Part shown: positions 10,363-19,879 of the stretch, piece after piece
Position numbering within the stretch: the stretch's first letter is position 1
How the letters are laid out: the number at the start of each line of letters is the position of its first letter
NCBI GenBank assembly: GCA_035079385.1
Contig: JAVHKY010000044.1
Coordinates: forward strand, 62,001 to 126,000
Direction of reading: 5' to 3'
DNA: 64,000 bases
From: Aspidiotus rigidus
Lineage: Eukaryota; Arthropoda; Insecta; Hemiptera; Diaspididae
Program-made: the position numbers and the translations under genes
The notes under the pieces: generated by a model
What the model was told of the DNA's origin: nothing
Database searches by the model: none
The model's input: only the letters and a program-made list of their open reading frames with translations

Positions 10363-11480
10363 CTACACAGCCAGGTGTTTGATCGTCACCAGTTCCTTAT
10401 GGAAAGCAGCCTGACTCAAAGGGATGTGAGTCAGTCGACGAATTAAGCTGTTGAACTTAGCAAGGACAGAAAGATGACCCGTGGATTGCAATATCGGTCG
10501 ATGTTTCTTTCCTACAAATACCAAACTCATGGATGCTGTCTCAAACAAAAATGGACAATTCAGGGAGTTTATCGAGGAACTACCAACTGCCAGAGGGAAT
10601 TTTGGGGAAGGGTGTTGGCTATTCAAATATGCAACAAACTCACTAAGGAGTTCTGCAGGACCGATCCACGCACACGAAACATCGTCAACTTACCTGTGCC
10701 GATAGTAGACGTAACTGAAAAATACTCGGCCCGAGGAGGACAAATCAAGCTCAAATTTAGACATAAGTTCGTCTGAAATAGGAGAGCCCAAGGGAGAACT
10801 AATGGAGATCCTCACTTCTTTGGGAAACTCGAAAAATTTTCCATCAAATTTACATAAGTTAGGGGACCAAAAAATATTCAGAAGGTCAATAAATCAGAAC
10901 ACCAGATTTGACGAGCAAATCTTCCGTACCCTGGAGAACGACGGCCTTGGGAATGTGAGGGAATAAACCAACAACATCAAAGGAACATAAAGTCGAACCC
11001 GGGAGAAGACTTACGTCCTCCAGCCTGTCTGCCAGGGAACCAGAGTTCTTTCCTGAGTAGGAGAATCAAACTCAACACAAACCAGCGATCTAAGAATTGG
11101 CTAGACCCATACAGGAGGTGGGGGGGGGGGCACAGGATGGAATTTCAAGATGGATTTCTCTGTCAAAGTACTCTTAATAATGACTTTACTACTAATATGA
11201 GTTTTCTAACCTCTTTCACAAAATTGGGAAAATAAAAGAGAGCGTTTTCCTTGGCCCCGCACTGCCAGAACATGTCATAAACTTTGAAAAGACAGGACTT
11301 CTTCATAACTACTACGGCATTTCCTTATCAGTCTTTGTGAGGAATATCCCCCATTCTCCTCTTCAAGTCTTTGATCAAATCGCTGGCAACATTACTTGCG
11401 GAAGAGGAGGGTGTTGCAGACCATTTCGTCGCACTTTCTTGTGTGGCGCTTGGCAGTTGTGACTGTGTTCACTTGAGGTT
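10363..11480 (-). mobile_element. Penelope-like element fragment, minus strand
   Basis: Read on the minus strand, a proline-rich poly-C tract (11120-11131) precedes a decayed RT1 block. LEDVSLLPG, WSPNLCKFDGKFFEFPKEV, SPLGSPIS-ELMSKFELDL and a damaged VDDV box (about 10670-10700) follow, then LTHIPLSQAAFHKELVTIKHLA (10366-10440). It has many stops and shifts. It is a relative of the element at 1456-3289 but more diverged. It lacks the GIY-YIG end: the sequence stops abruptly at minisatellite on the low-coordinate side. Minisatellite also resumes at 11540. Confidence 0.82.
10366..11150 (-). pseudogene. PLE reverse transcriptase remnant
   Basis: The longest intact run is at the C-terminal end (10363-10626), ending in the conserved PLSQAAFHKE helix. 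Upstream, the motif A equivalent reads in several frames (FMFL, then PSHSQG, where FDVV-LFP would be expected), so at least two indels lie between motif A and the YxDD box. The catalytic Tyr-Val-Asp-Asp has a stop where Tyr should be. No function is possible. Confidence 0.75.
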
Positions 11481-11539
11481 TTTTTGTAATTTTATACTCA
11501 CTCGAGTATACTTCTCTTAAGTTCTGTAAATGTCATCTA

Positions 11540-11790
11540 CTGCTCTGTTGCGTCGGTTTCCTATAAATTTGTAGTTCTGTGGTGTAAACGCTGGTCGACT
11601 TCAAATCGACATCGATCTAGAGTAGACGCACAATCATCCTCTGAAGCGCTCCTTGTGTTTGGCGACTTCGCTACTCACCTAGACAGGATGCGTAGTCAAT
11701 TACACTTGACCAGGGCAGCAATAGTCGAATCGACGCAATGTCTACGTTGATTTTTAGTCGACACTAAAATTATCCATTTGTGACCTTGAT
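11540..11790. repeat. Degenerate GTCGACTT minisatellite, second block
   Basis: GTAGTTCTGTGGTGTAAACG and GGTCGACTTCAAATCGAC correspond to landmarks of the block ending at 10361. The PLE fragment between them therefore seems to sit inside, or to have joined, one repeat array. Confidence 0.55.
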
Positions 11791-12217
11791 TCTATAACCG
11801 TATCAGATAGGGGATACTTCACTCCGAGATTAGCATATTCGACAAAACTGACCCTGATAAGTTTTAGCCCGATCCGCTTCAAAATCACTCTTCATTACTC
11901 CATTGAGTCCCTTATTTTACTTTAGAACAAAATCTTCTCGAATTTCTCAGAAGCTACTTTCCCAAATTATTGACACGAACTCATCACCTAGGCTACCTAA
12001 ATTTTGAAATCACTGAAAGAAAGGATTATCTTTGATCATGCCTGGCTGTAAACTGGAAGCCACTTAACCAAGTTCGTAATGGGCCATATTTTAGGACAGA
12101 GCTTCTTAACCTTCAAGCCGTTATGCAACTTTATTGGGATAATTCTGATTTTTTGCAGCCCCTTCAACTTCGGGAAAAATGTTTTCCTATGCTAACCTGA
12201 CATTCTCCTATTTTCGT

Positions 12218-12505
12218 ATTAACAGGAAACCTGTTTTATCGGGGTTGTTTCGGAAGAAACCTCCGCCGTGCACCGTTCGACCGACGGGCAACCTAACTTA
12301 ACTATAGGATGAGGAGGAGAAATTTCTCCAAATTCTCTTCCTATCATATTCATCGTGATATAGCCCGCAAGTCAAAGTTTTGCGAATCCCAATCCTACCA
12401 TGTACAGCTTAGAAAATAAAATTGTTCTATTTTAAAATTCCCTCTGTTCCCCATAAAACAGGTTTTCTGCACCTCTCGTTTAGCTACGTTCAGGAATTTT
12501 TTTCA
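12218..12505. repeat. Short copy of the AACAGGGAACCTG repeat family
   Basis: It opens with TTAACAGGAAACCTGTTTTAT at about 12220 and closes with ATAAAACAGGTTTTCTG near 12454, followed by the CTCTCGTTTAGCTACGTT module. Between them lie the GTCC segment and decayed ~45-bp units. The left edge reads TTAA immediately before CAGG. Confidence 0.75.
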
Positions 12506-12614
12506 TGTCTCACATTTTACGGACCTTCCAGAACAAGCTCAAGGATTCCTATTTCCTGTTGAGGAGCATTGTTTGAAAAAAATTGTAAAATTGTACTCGC
12601 ATATTTACACTTAC

Positions 12615-12798
12615 CTCGAACAAGTGAATTTTGGTACTTGATCCGCTTGTTCTCGATTCGAAGATTCAGCATCTTCTTTTCCATGTTCTCCCATTCCCTG
12701 TGGTGTAAATACTGCTTCTCTTTCTTCACAGTTGGATTGAACTTCTGTTCTATGGGACTACTCGCGGACCCAAACGTCAACAAAACCATCTTTTGCAT
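12615..12798 (-). CDS. Candidate first coding exon of an unrecognised coiled-coil protein
   Basis: Read on the minus strand from ATG at 12798, the exon encodes about 61 residues beginning MQKMVLLTFGSAS. A charged, helix-forming second half follows (HREWENMEKKMLNLRIENK). It ends at a strong splice donor, CGAG/GTAAGT, with the exon's last base at 12615. Codon choice looks like coding sequence and the opposite strand has no better frame. A possible short intron to a TCCTCAACAG acceptor (about 12557) would give a stop soon after, so the true next exon may lie elsewhere. I do not recognise the family. Confidence 0.4.
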
Positions 12799-13735
12799 TG
12801 TTTCTTCTCCTTCACGATGAACATGTACGACGCTTGTTCAGCATCGAGCGTGAACTGATTATTGATCATGTAAACTTTAACCATCATCCAAGTGCGCGTC
12901 CTCCTATACAGTTAAAGGTCAACAACGCAACGTCTCAATCATTAAATACGCGGCTGTCTGACAACAAAAAAATTGCACACGATATTTTAAATGCAGTCGA
13001 AATACGAGTAAATTTGATACCTACCTACTTGAAGTAAAGATACTCGCTTTAAAGTGTGCATAATTATTATACATTGTAATCACTATATTTTTCAAAAATC
13101 TCTTGACAGCTAAGTGACATCATTATTGTAGCCGTACGAAAGAACGTAAAGAAAAAGATACGATTGATGAAAGACAGAGGTGAGCAGAGAATCTAATTTA
13201 TGGACGGATTTTGACCTCTCAATCTTGAGAGGGTTTACGAATTCAGATTCAAAAGATGAAATAATAAATCGGCCAAGCACAAGCCCAGAAACACTGAAAT
13301 TGCCTCTTTTAAAAGTATCACGCGGGAGGCGGAGAGTTGAACCTCAATCCCTCCTCTTTATAGGAGTCAGCAATCACCAGGAATGGAGAGAAAAGAAAAA
13401 AAAGAAGAATAATCCAATATTTATGCTCTAATTTTTCGTAATTTTTAAAAAACTACAGACACGTAAGACAACGACTCATTTCGAACCGCAGCAGGGCCGT
13501 CAAATGCAACATAATGAGAGAAAGGAGAAGGGACGAAAGGGAAAAGCCGAGCCGAAAAAGACTGGAAACGACAAAAACTAATCATGTATTAACTCATGCA
13601 TGGAAATACAAATTATATAAGTTTTGAAATAGAGCTTCTTATTGTTGAGCAGACGCAAAGAAGAGTCGTTGGAAGCTCAGTAAATTCTCCAGCCTATTGA
13701 TCTTTCCCTGCCTTCTTTGAAAAATTCATTACCTC
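12799..13735. other. Unassigned, possibly upstream flank of the candidate exon
   Basis: No gene recognised. The plus frame at 13180-13431 starts within unique sequence but ends in an AAAAGAAAAAAAAG run and has no known motif. Confidence 0.35.
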
Positions 13736-13739
13736 ATTC

Positions 13740-14750
13740 ATCAGATAGGAACCCATTCTTTTGGAGGTTTATTCAGAAAAAACATCCGCCGTTCACCATC
13801 GATTACGTCCACAAATTTTGATATTCAAGCTATATATTATATGAAATTGGAAGAGCAAGGGGTGGGCTTTGAAAAATTCCAATCAACGAGTATTTATATC
13901 ATCAGGAGGAGACTTTAAGAATTCTGAGCGTTGTTAGGAAGAGAAACTCTGACAACATGTCAACAAGGGGTCTGAGAGAAATTTCGGGATATGAGAAGGT
14001 GGGTTTAGAAGAATTCCAACCACCAAGCGCAAGAGGAAAGCTTGAAAAATTTCTTGATTCTCGGGCTATATTTATGGAGGGTAGGGGAAACTCGAGAAAA
14101 TTTGACCATCGAACTAAACAAAAAACTCGCAGCCCACTTTGTGAGTCGCTCGGAGTTGCCTTCATTAACCTTGTTAATTGAGGCAAACAGGGACCCTGTT
14201 TTATGGGCGTCACTATCGTATATTCTGACTCCTAAATAGCTTGCCTTCGTTATACTAGGGATTTCAAACTTCAGCCTTCATTATACTGGGCTTAATATAC
14301 CATACTAGGCCTATAATAACTAGCTTAAGAAATTTTAAGCTTTAGCCTACATCATACTGGGTCTCATATACTATACTAAGGCTAAAATACGTAGCCTAAG
14401 AAATTTCAAACTTCAGCCTTCATTATACTGGGCCTATTATACTATACTAGGCCTATAATGACTAGCTTAAAAAATTTCGAATTCTAGCCTTTGTTATACT
14501 AGGCTTGATATACAGTATAACTAGACTTATATGGCTTATACTAACTAGGCTTAATATACAGTATATATACCAGACTAGCCTAAAACACCTATCATGTATA
14601 GCTCGGAGGAAAAAATTTTTCTAAGTCCCCCTCCTATCATACGTAGCCGGATGTGAAAATTTTTCCAAGTCCCAAGTTTTGCCTCCCGGCGCCCGTCATT
14701 TTTCTTCAAAATACTCTCCGATAAAACGGGTTCCCTGTTAAAAAATTCAG
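13740..14750. repeat. Composite repeat block with CCTAG/TATAC arrays
   Basis: A decayed start motif lies near 13745, a forward motif CAGGGACCCTGTTTTATGGG at about 14188, and the reverse motif ending CCCTGTTAA at about 14721-14739. The 14230-14590 part is an array of roughly 100-125-bp units built from 'GGCCTA(T)AATAACTAGC', 'AAATTTC(A)AACTTCAGCC' and 'TACTGGGC' pieces. Two ~45-bp monomers follow at 14590-14680. Confidence 0.75.
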
Positions 14751-14907
14751 CTACGAATGCGGGGAGGACTTGGAAAGATTTTCATTTTTAAGCTATATAA
14801 GGAGAAGATGGTGACGAATAATAATTTCGGAGGGTCAGGAAGGGGTGTAGACTAAATATAATAAATCCTGATCGATTATTATTTTGAGAGGGAATAAATG
14901 TGAATAT

Positions 14908-14922
14908 CCTTTTTTCTTCTAG
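14908..14922 (+). promoter_or_regulatory. Splice acceptor before the CFAP100-like exon
   Basis: A pyrimidine run ending CTTCTAG abuts the ATG. The TAG is also an in-frame stop, which fixes the ATG as the first possible codon if translation starts in this exon. Confidence 0.6.
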
Positions 14923-16026
14923 ATGACTCAAACCACGATCACCAGAATCTACAAACCCTTACATGAACTGAAATACGCGTACGAATCTCACAGCAAACCT
15001 ACGACTGCAGAAGTCGCCGTCTCCACTGAGCTACCGACCATCAAACGTAAGTCTCGCAGCAGTGATCCTCTTCATGAAACACAGAACTACAAATACTCGA
15101 GCACCATAAAAGAAATCCTAAAAATGAAACTGGAATGTGGTCATATTCACGATCAAATTTCATTGATCGACCTACACATGCGAGAAGAAGAAGCCAAGCA
15201 TGAAGAAGCCACTGCAAAACACCAAAGTTTCGTCAAAGCTTTCAAGCATTTCCTCAGTTGTCAATACCAACAAGTAAAGATCATTCTAGCTGAGTTGGCC
15301 GAGCATGAACAGAAGTCGGTACAAACTGAAACTATCTTGAAAGAACTCGAACGAAAAAAGATTCTGAGGTCATTAGAGATTTACGATCTGGAAAGGCGCT
15401 GGAGACAGTACAAAGTCAGTCAGAACTTCTTATTGCACATCGCTGTCCAGCTGAAACATCGAAATTCAGCCAACGAATTCCGAACGTTTAGCGTCAATCC
15501 AGACTGCGAAACGCCAGACTTGGACGACCTAGTCAGCAATTTCGAGAAGCACGCCATAAGTGATCGTCCATTTGAAGAGAAGCTTTTTAAGCACGTGACG
15601 GCGAAGAACGTTTCCGAGTATTTACGCGGTTTGAGAAAACAGAATTTGCGACTGTTGGATTTGAAGTTACGATACGTGCATACAAAAGAGGATGTACAGG
15701 AAGAAAGGCGACGGATGGAATACGAGTACGAAGATCGAGAAGTACAAGTGAGGGCGAATATTGATGAAACGGAGAAAAAGATCGTCACAACTGAACTAGC
15801 GCAGTCAAATCTTCAGATAGCAACGTCTGAAAAGAAAGGTGTAAAATCGTCCAAAATTACGGAGCTGGAAGATTGTGTAGAGAAATTATATAAAAGCTGT
15901 TTCGGTGTGAATGAAGTGAAAGGATCTCCTTTTCAAATGATGAGGTGTGTGGAGGAGCACTGTGTAATGCTGTTGAATAAATTAGGTACATTTGATTCGC
16001 AAACGCTAAAAAAGGTGATGCGGTAA
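14923..16026 (+). CDS. Coiled-coil axonemal protein, CFAP100/CCDC37-like
   Basis: The 367-residue protein is almost entirely helical. Residues ~55-170 resemble the long coiled coil shared by CFAP73, CCDC42 and CFAP100 (DUF4200-type): KMKLECGHIHDQISLID, then a HQSFVKAFKHFL segment, then ERRWRQYKVSQNFLLHI. Residues ~220-290 (YLRGLRKQNLRLLDL, then a charged heptad run) and the C-terminus (CVEKLYKSCFGVNEVK...MMRCVEEH) match what I remember of CFAP100, a ciliary inner-arm dynein modifier (MIA complex). ATG follows a clear acceptor (TTTTTTCTTCTAG), so a 5' exon is likely. Human CFAP100 is longer, so more exons may exist or the protein is short. The opposite-strand frame is a shadow. Confidence 0.6.
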   Translation: MTQTTITRIYKPLHELKYAYESHSKPTTAEVAVSTELPTIKRKSRSSDPLHETQNYKYSSTIKEILKMKLECGHIHDQISLIDLHMREEEAKHEEATAKHQSFVKAFKHFLSCQYQQVKIILAELAEHEQKSVQTETILKELERKKILRSLEIYDLERRWRQYKVSQNFLLHIAVQLKHRNSANEFRTFSVNPDCETPDLDDLVSNFEKHAISDRPFEEKLFKHVTAKNVSEYLRGLRKQNLRLLDLKLRYVHTKEDVQEERRRMEYEYEDREVQVRANIDETEKKIVTTELAQSNLQIATSEKKGVKSSKITELEDCVEKLYKSCFGVNEVKGSPFQMMRCVEEHCVMLLNKLGTFDSQTLKKVMR

Positions 16027-16224
16027 TACCACCCAATATAGATTAGTAAGTATTGTAATACTCTTGTTTTATTTGTTCAGAAGTTGTTTTGTTTTCATTG
16101 TATATGAGATGTGAATGGTCGACGATACCGCAGCGTGTCGTAAATGTGAATTGATTTCAATAAGATGTATCAAGATATTGTAGAAATATTGATGATGGCG
16201 CTGCCTCTTCTTATTCCGATTGAC

Positions 16225-16230
16225 AATAAA
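16225..16230 (+). terminator. Possible polyadenylation signal
   Basis: AATAAA about 200 bp after the stop of the CFAP100-like gene, the first canonical hexamer downstream on that strand. Confidence 0.45.
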
Positions 16231-17224
16231 ATTATTCCAAGCCTTTTAAATGCGGTCGGAATTTTTCTAATCCCTCCCCCGGGGTGTAGAATGTTACATC
16301 TGACTGAACGCCGCCTATTTCATAAATAGAATAGGATTGAAAATGATACGCAGCAGAATAAATTCGATGCAAAAGTGTTACAAAAAATTTGAATCCGTGT
16401 TGCCGTTGGTCATTCTAAACTCTGATTTTCCGGATAAAGTAAACACTTACAAATTTATCCCACACCGCATAATACGACACACCGCTATTTTCGAAGTTTT
16501 ATCTAGAGGCCATTTATTCTTCTTCGTACAGTCTTTATCTATTCCAATATTATACGACTTTATAAAAGAACAATATATCAGTATCGTCGTAGAAAAAGAC
16601 CGCATTGGTACACATTTTACCAAGCGGAAAAGGGTCTTTTCTTCCGTTCTGGCGATAAAGTCGCTGGATACGTATTGTTGCTTGCGACATTCCATCCGTC
16701 AATATGTAGAAATAATTGACTTTAACCCCTTTGAGAGTTGCGTTAGGTACCATCGTACCCATTCTGTACGCGCGTAAAAGAATAATATAGGAAATAATCG
16801 ACGTCTTTCGCATCTTCGCCGAATCTTATTTCAAATTCTCATCTTATTCCATCGAAAAAAGTAGAATGGTTTTCTCTTTACGATCTATGATACAGTCTTG
16901 TGTAACATATTGAAATATTCCATATCTCTGTGAATCTTTCTTTCTCTTGTACGCAGTTTTGTTGTACATCCCATGCAATGAACGCTTCTCGTCTGAGTAA
17001 ATCTGAGTCACAGAACTGCGTTCAATTAAGGACTAAAAATAAATAGTTCTTACTTGTGCTTTCTTCCGTACACATTCGAGAGGGATGTGACGGTACATCG
17101 TTTAAAAATGTAACCTCTTTCAGTGATGCGAGAGCATATTTACGTACCTACGTAGATTCGAAGCTCGACTTCTATGTTATGATTCACATTTAGTCTGGTT
17201 GATTACTTCTATTAAATGCACCCA
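16231..17224. other. No recognisable gene
   Basis: A 146-codon frame at 16337-16777 overlaps two minus-strand frames, has no motif and begins within what is probably 3' flank of the preceding gene. I treat it as chance. Confidence 0.4.
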
Positions 17225-17345
17225 CTCGATGAATTCTGTCAACTCGAAAACGACGTCGATTTGACTTTCCAAATTGACCAAAAGTTGACTTAAAATCGAC
17301 CGCTCTTCTTCACTATTGACTGAAATTGAGACAACTTTCGGTATT
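17225..17345. repeat. Degenerate GTCGAC-type minisatellite fragment
   Basis: Short pieces GTCAACTCGAAAACGACGTC, AAAAGTTGACTTAAAATCGAC and ATTGACTGAAATTGAG follow the vocabulary of the 9740-10361 block. Confidence 0.5.
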
Positions 17346-17430
17346 ATAGATCAGTGGTTTTCAAACTTGGCAGCCGCGAAAGGTTGAAGTGACTGACGGA
17401 GGGATACTTTTACATAAACCACTGTAATTA

Positions 17431-17465
17431 CCGCGACTACTTTCGGTAAAGAATCCATTATCTAG
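17431..17465 (-). ncRNA. Hammerhead-like motif downstream of the PLE frame
   Basis: Read on the minus strand: a decayed catalytic block (CTAGATAATGG), a hairpin closing with TACC, CGAAAG and GTCG. It aligns in position and order with the motif at 3188-3224 but its stem II is weaker. Confidence 0.35.
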
Positions 17466-17481
17466 CGAGAAAAAAAAGCAA

Positions 17482-18452
17482 CTAACCCAACGACGACTGA
17501 AAACAAGAACATCTGGACTGAACTAGTGAGTCATCACAATGTGAATCGTAAACTAGTTCAACCAACCTGTGATCAGGTATGTACCTGTTGAGCCCAGTAA
17601 CGTTGTCGCTACTCAGATGACGGATTGTTTTGATATTCTCGAGCGCATTTCGTTCAAAATATGAATTTTCTCTGTGGAGGAGGATTTCGAACCCCTCTTT
17701 GAAACTGTGACCACTAATAATTAGATGGTCTGCAAATGCTTCTTCTTTTCCCACGATTTCTTGTGTTCGACCATTCTTATTTTGAGCTGGCGACCAGTCC
17801 AACTCCCTGAGAATCGCCACTCCTCTCGACCGGTCAGACAGGGTCCTTAAGCTTAACGAATAAATTTTCAGCAGTATTGAGATTGTAAAACGGAATACGA
17901 AAGCCAGAAGGGCGAAGGAGACGACCCAACTGTGAGGAAACCTACCCCCAAAATGAGCCACATCCAGCGCTTTCTGCTATCTCGGTTCAAGTCGCGAGAG
18001 AGGGAAGTGGTAAAATCGAGGTACTTCCTCGTAATCTTCCTACAAACCAAGAGGTCTATGTCAAAATTGACCTCATTCACTCTGGCCAAGTGTTTCATTG
18101 TCAACAATTCCTTGTGGAAAGCGAATTGACTCAGCGGAATGCGGGTCAACCGATGGATCAGGGTATTAAATATAGCGATCTTGTGAGTAACAGGATAAAA
18201 AGACGAGCCGTGGACTACAATATCTGTCGAAGTATCTTTCCTATAGATAGTAAACTCATGGACGCCGTCTCTTTCAGAGATCGTCAAATCCAGGTAATTG
18301 ATAGACGAGCAACCAACTTCCACAGTAAATTTCATAAAAGGGTATTGCTTGTTTAGATACTTGAGAAACTTCGAGAGATGTCGTTGACCAGTACACATAC
18401 ACAAAACATCGTCGACGTACCTGTGCCAATAATGAACATGACTCAAAAACAC
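17482..18452 (-). pseudogene. PLE reverse transcriptase / GIY-YIG remnant with missing nuclease core
   Basis: Residues VHYWHRYVDDVLC, KFTVEVGCSSINYLDLTIS, TIYRKDTSTDIVVHGSSF, RLTRIPLSQFAFHKE and NFDIDLLVCRKITRKYLDF give the RT palm-thumb in one frame. A shift near 17900-17960 leads into a second frame (17482-17961) with AFADHLIISGHSFKEG and the conserved ENSYFERNALENIK tail. The segment that should hold GVY and YIG is replaced by unrelated sequence (about 17760-17830), so the nuclease active site is gone. Confidence 0.85.
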
Positions 18453-18485
18453 CTGGCCCGAAGAGAAAAGATAAAGCTCGAATTT

Positions 18486-19310
18486 CGACTATAAGCCTAG
18501 TATAATATAGTTCTCGAGCTATTATATGATAGGACGGCGACTTAGAAATAGGACGTCGTCAGTGACCTGGACATATTTTAGGAACTTTGAAATATAAGTA
18601 TAGGTCGAGAGTCGACATTTCTCCAAGTCCACCTCCTATCATAGCTCGGAGGTTGAAATTTTTCTAAATCCCCCACCTATCATATGTAGCTCGAGAGTCA
18701 AAATTTTCCCAAGTCCCCCCCCCCCATTCATACATAGCTCGAGAATCGAAATTCTTCCAAGTCCCCGTCCTACCATATATAGCTCGGAGGTCGAAATTTT
18801 TCCAAGTTCTTTGCTAGACAGCAGACGGCGGACGGCGATTTTCTCAAATCCCCCCCCCCCCTGCTACAGGTTCCCTGCTAAGACATCTGGCGTCTGCCGT
18901 CCGGCAAGATGGCAAAGCTCGGAGCTCGAAAATTTCTAAGCCCCCCCCCCCCCTGTCATATATATCTCGCTGGTCAGTGAATATAGCCTAAAAGATAGTG
19001 CCTTCGAGTAACTAGATATGCAATGCTTCATACATAAATTGACTTAGCCCCTTCAATGAGCCATGTATGCAACACTTCAAACATCATAAGACTCAGAACG
19101 TCCTTCTAAGAAAAATTTATTTTATACGAGCTAACATCTACTAATAAAGGTGAGTGAAAAGGCTTTATAAGGTATTCTGAGTCCCCCTCCTACCATATAC
19201 AGCTCGAGGGTCGACATTTTTCCAAGTTCCACGTTTTTCCGGACGACGCCCTGCGTCCGTCATTTCTCTTCAAATTAACCCCCATAAAACAGGTTCCCTG
19301 TTAAAAAGCA
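18486..19310. repeat. Composite block with ~45-bp tandem monomers
   Basis: From about 18600 to 18820 five or six ~45-bp units of the form TATCATATATAGCTCGGAGG + TCGAAATTTTTCCAAGTCC follow head to tail, with poly-C runs at the unit joints (18715-18724 and others). A reverse motif CAGGTTCCCTG is at about 18867. A second copy runs from 18880 to the closing ATAAAACAGGTTCCCTGTT at about 19274-19292, followed by AA. No gene. Confidence 0.85.
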
Positions 19311-19315
19311 CCGGC

Positions 19316-19420
19316 GTAGTAGAGCTCTGTAGCTTATGTACTTGCAACTCGCGATTTTGACTGCGAGTGCCAATGCGACGCCACCAACACGAAAATTTGT
19401 GAAAATGATAGAGCGTTCTC
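19316..19420. repeat. Direct repeat, copy 1
   Basis: This ~105-bp segment (landmarks GCTTATGTACTTGCAACT, GACTGCGAGT, GCCACCA, GAAAAT) recurs at about 19780-19870. Weaker relatives are at 34130-34195 and, inverted, at 26450-26495. Confidence 0.7.
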
Positions 19421-19779
19421 ACATCTTCACCCTCGGAAACCCCAGCACCAGAGAAGAATGCTAGGCTGATCGTTTACCCAAGATCAAAGGTTCTGATACT
19501 TAACTTGGGCATTCCGTACCCAAGCTCAAGGTGGTATAAACGGCTTATCGATTTGTGAGACTCAGAGGTTCATCAAGCGAACTTGTTCCTACGCCGTTAA
19601 GATAGTTTGGTGGTGGACTTATTATAGTACAGTCCGTGAGCGATTAGTTGGCGGCTGTTAGGAATGCGCTCTTGTATACACAGACCCCGTGTGCCAACCG
19701 CCAATTAATTGCACAGCGACATCAAAACTCATACCACTTGACTATCCAGCTATTATACAACAAAATCGATAAACACCGC

Positions 19780-19870
19780 GTATAAGAGCTCGATAGCTTA
19801 TGTACTTGCAACTTTGACTGCGAGTGGCGATGCGGCGCCACCATATGAAAATTCGTGAGAACGGTAGAAC
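19780..19870. repeat. Direct repeat, copy 2
   Basis: Same landmarks as 19316-19420, same strand, with several substitutions and a shortened stretch after GCAACT. Confidence 0.7.
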
Positions 19871-19879
19871 ATTCTTACA

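Larger units (their letters stand above)
17360..18485 (-). mobile_element. Penelope-like element fragment, minus strand
   Basis: It is closely related in layout to the element at 1456-3289. It starts (minus strand) just before the YVDDVLC box at about 18420 and runs through the thumb, a linker and the end of the GIY-YIG domain to a hammerhead-like motif (17431-17465). The high-coordinate end is abrupt at ~18485, where dispersed repeat sequence begins. The low-coordinate end is not resolved; I see no target duplication. Confidence 0.85.

Noticed and set aside
15420..15788. 122-codon minus frame inside the CFAP100-like gene
   Set aside because: Antisense shadow of a coiled-coil coding region, where codon bias keeps the opposite strand open.
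16337..16777. 146-codon plus-strand frame after the CFAP100-like gene
   Set aside because: No family motif and three overlapping frames; the start is in probable 3' flank. I considered a second exon but saw no acceptor that would link it.
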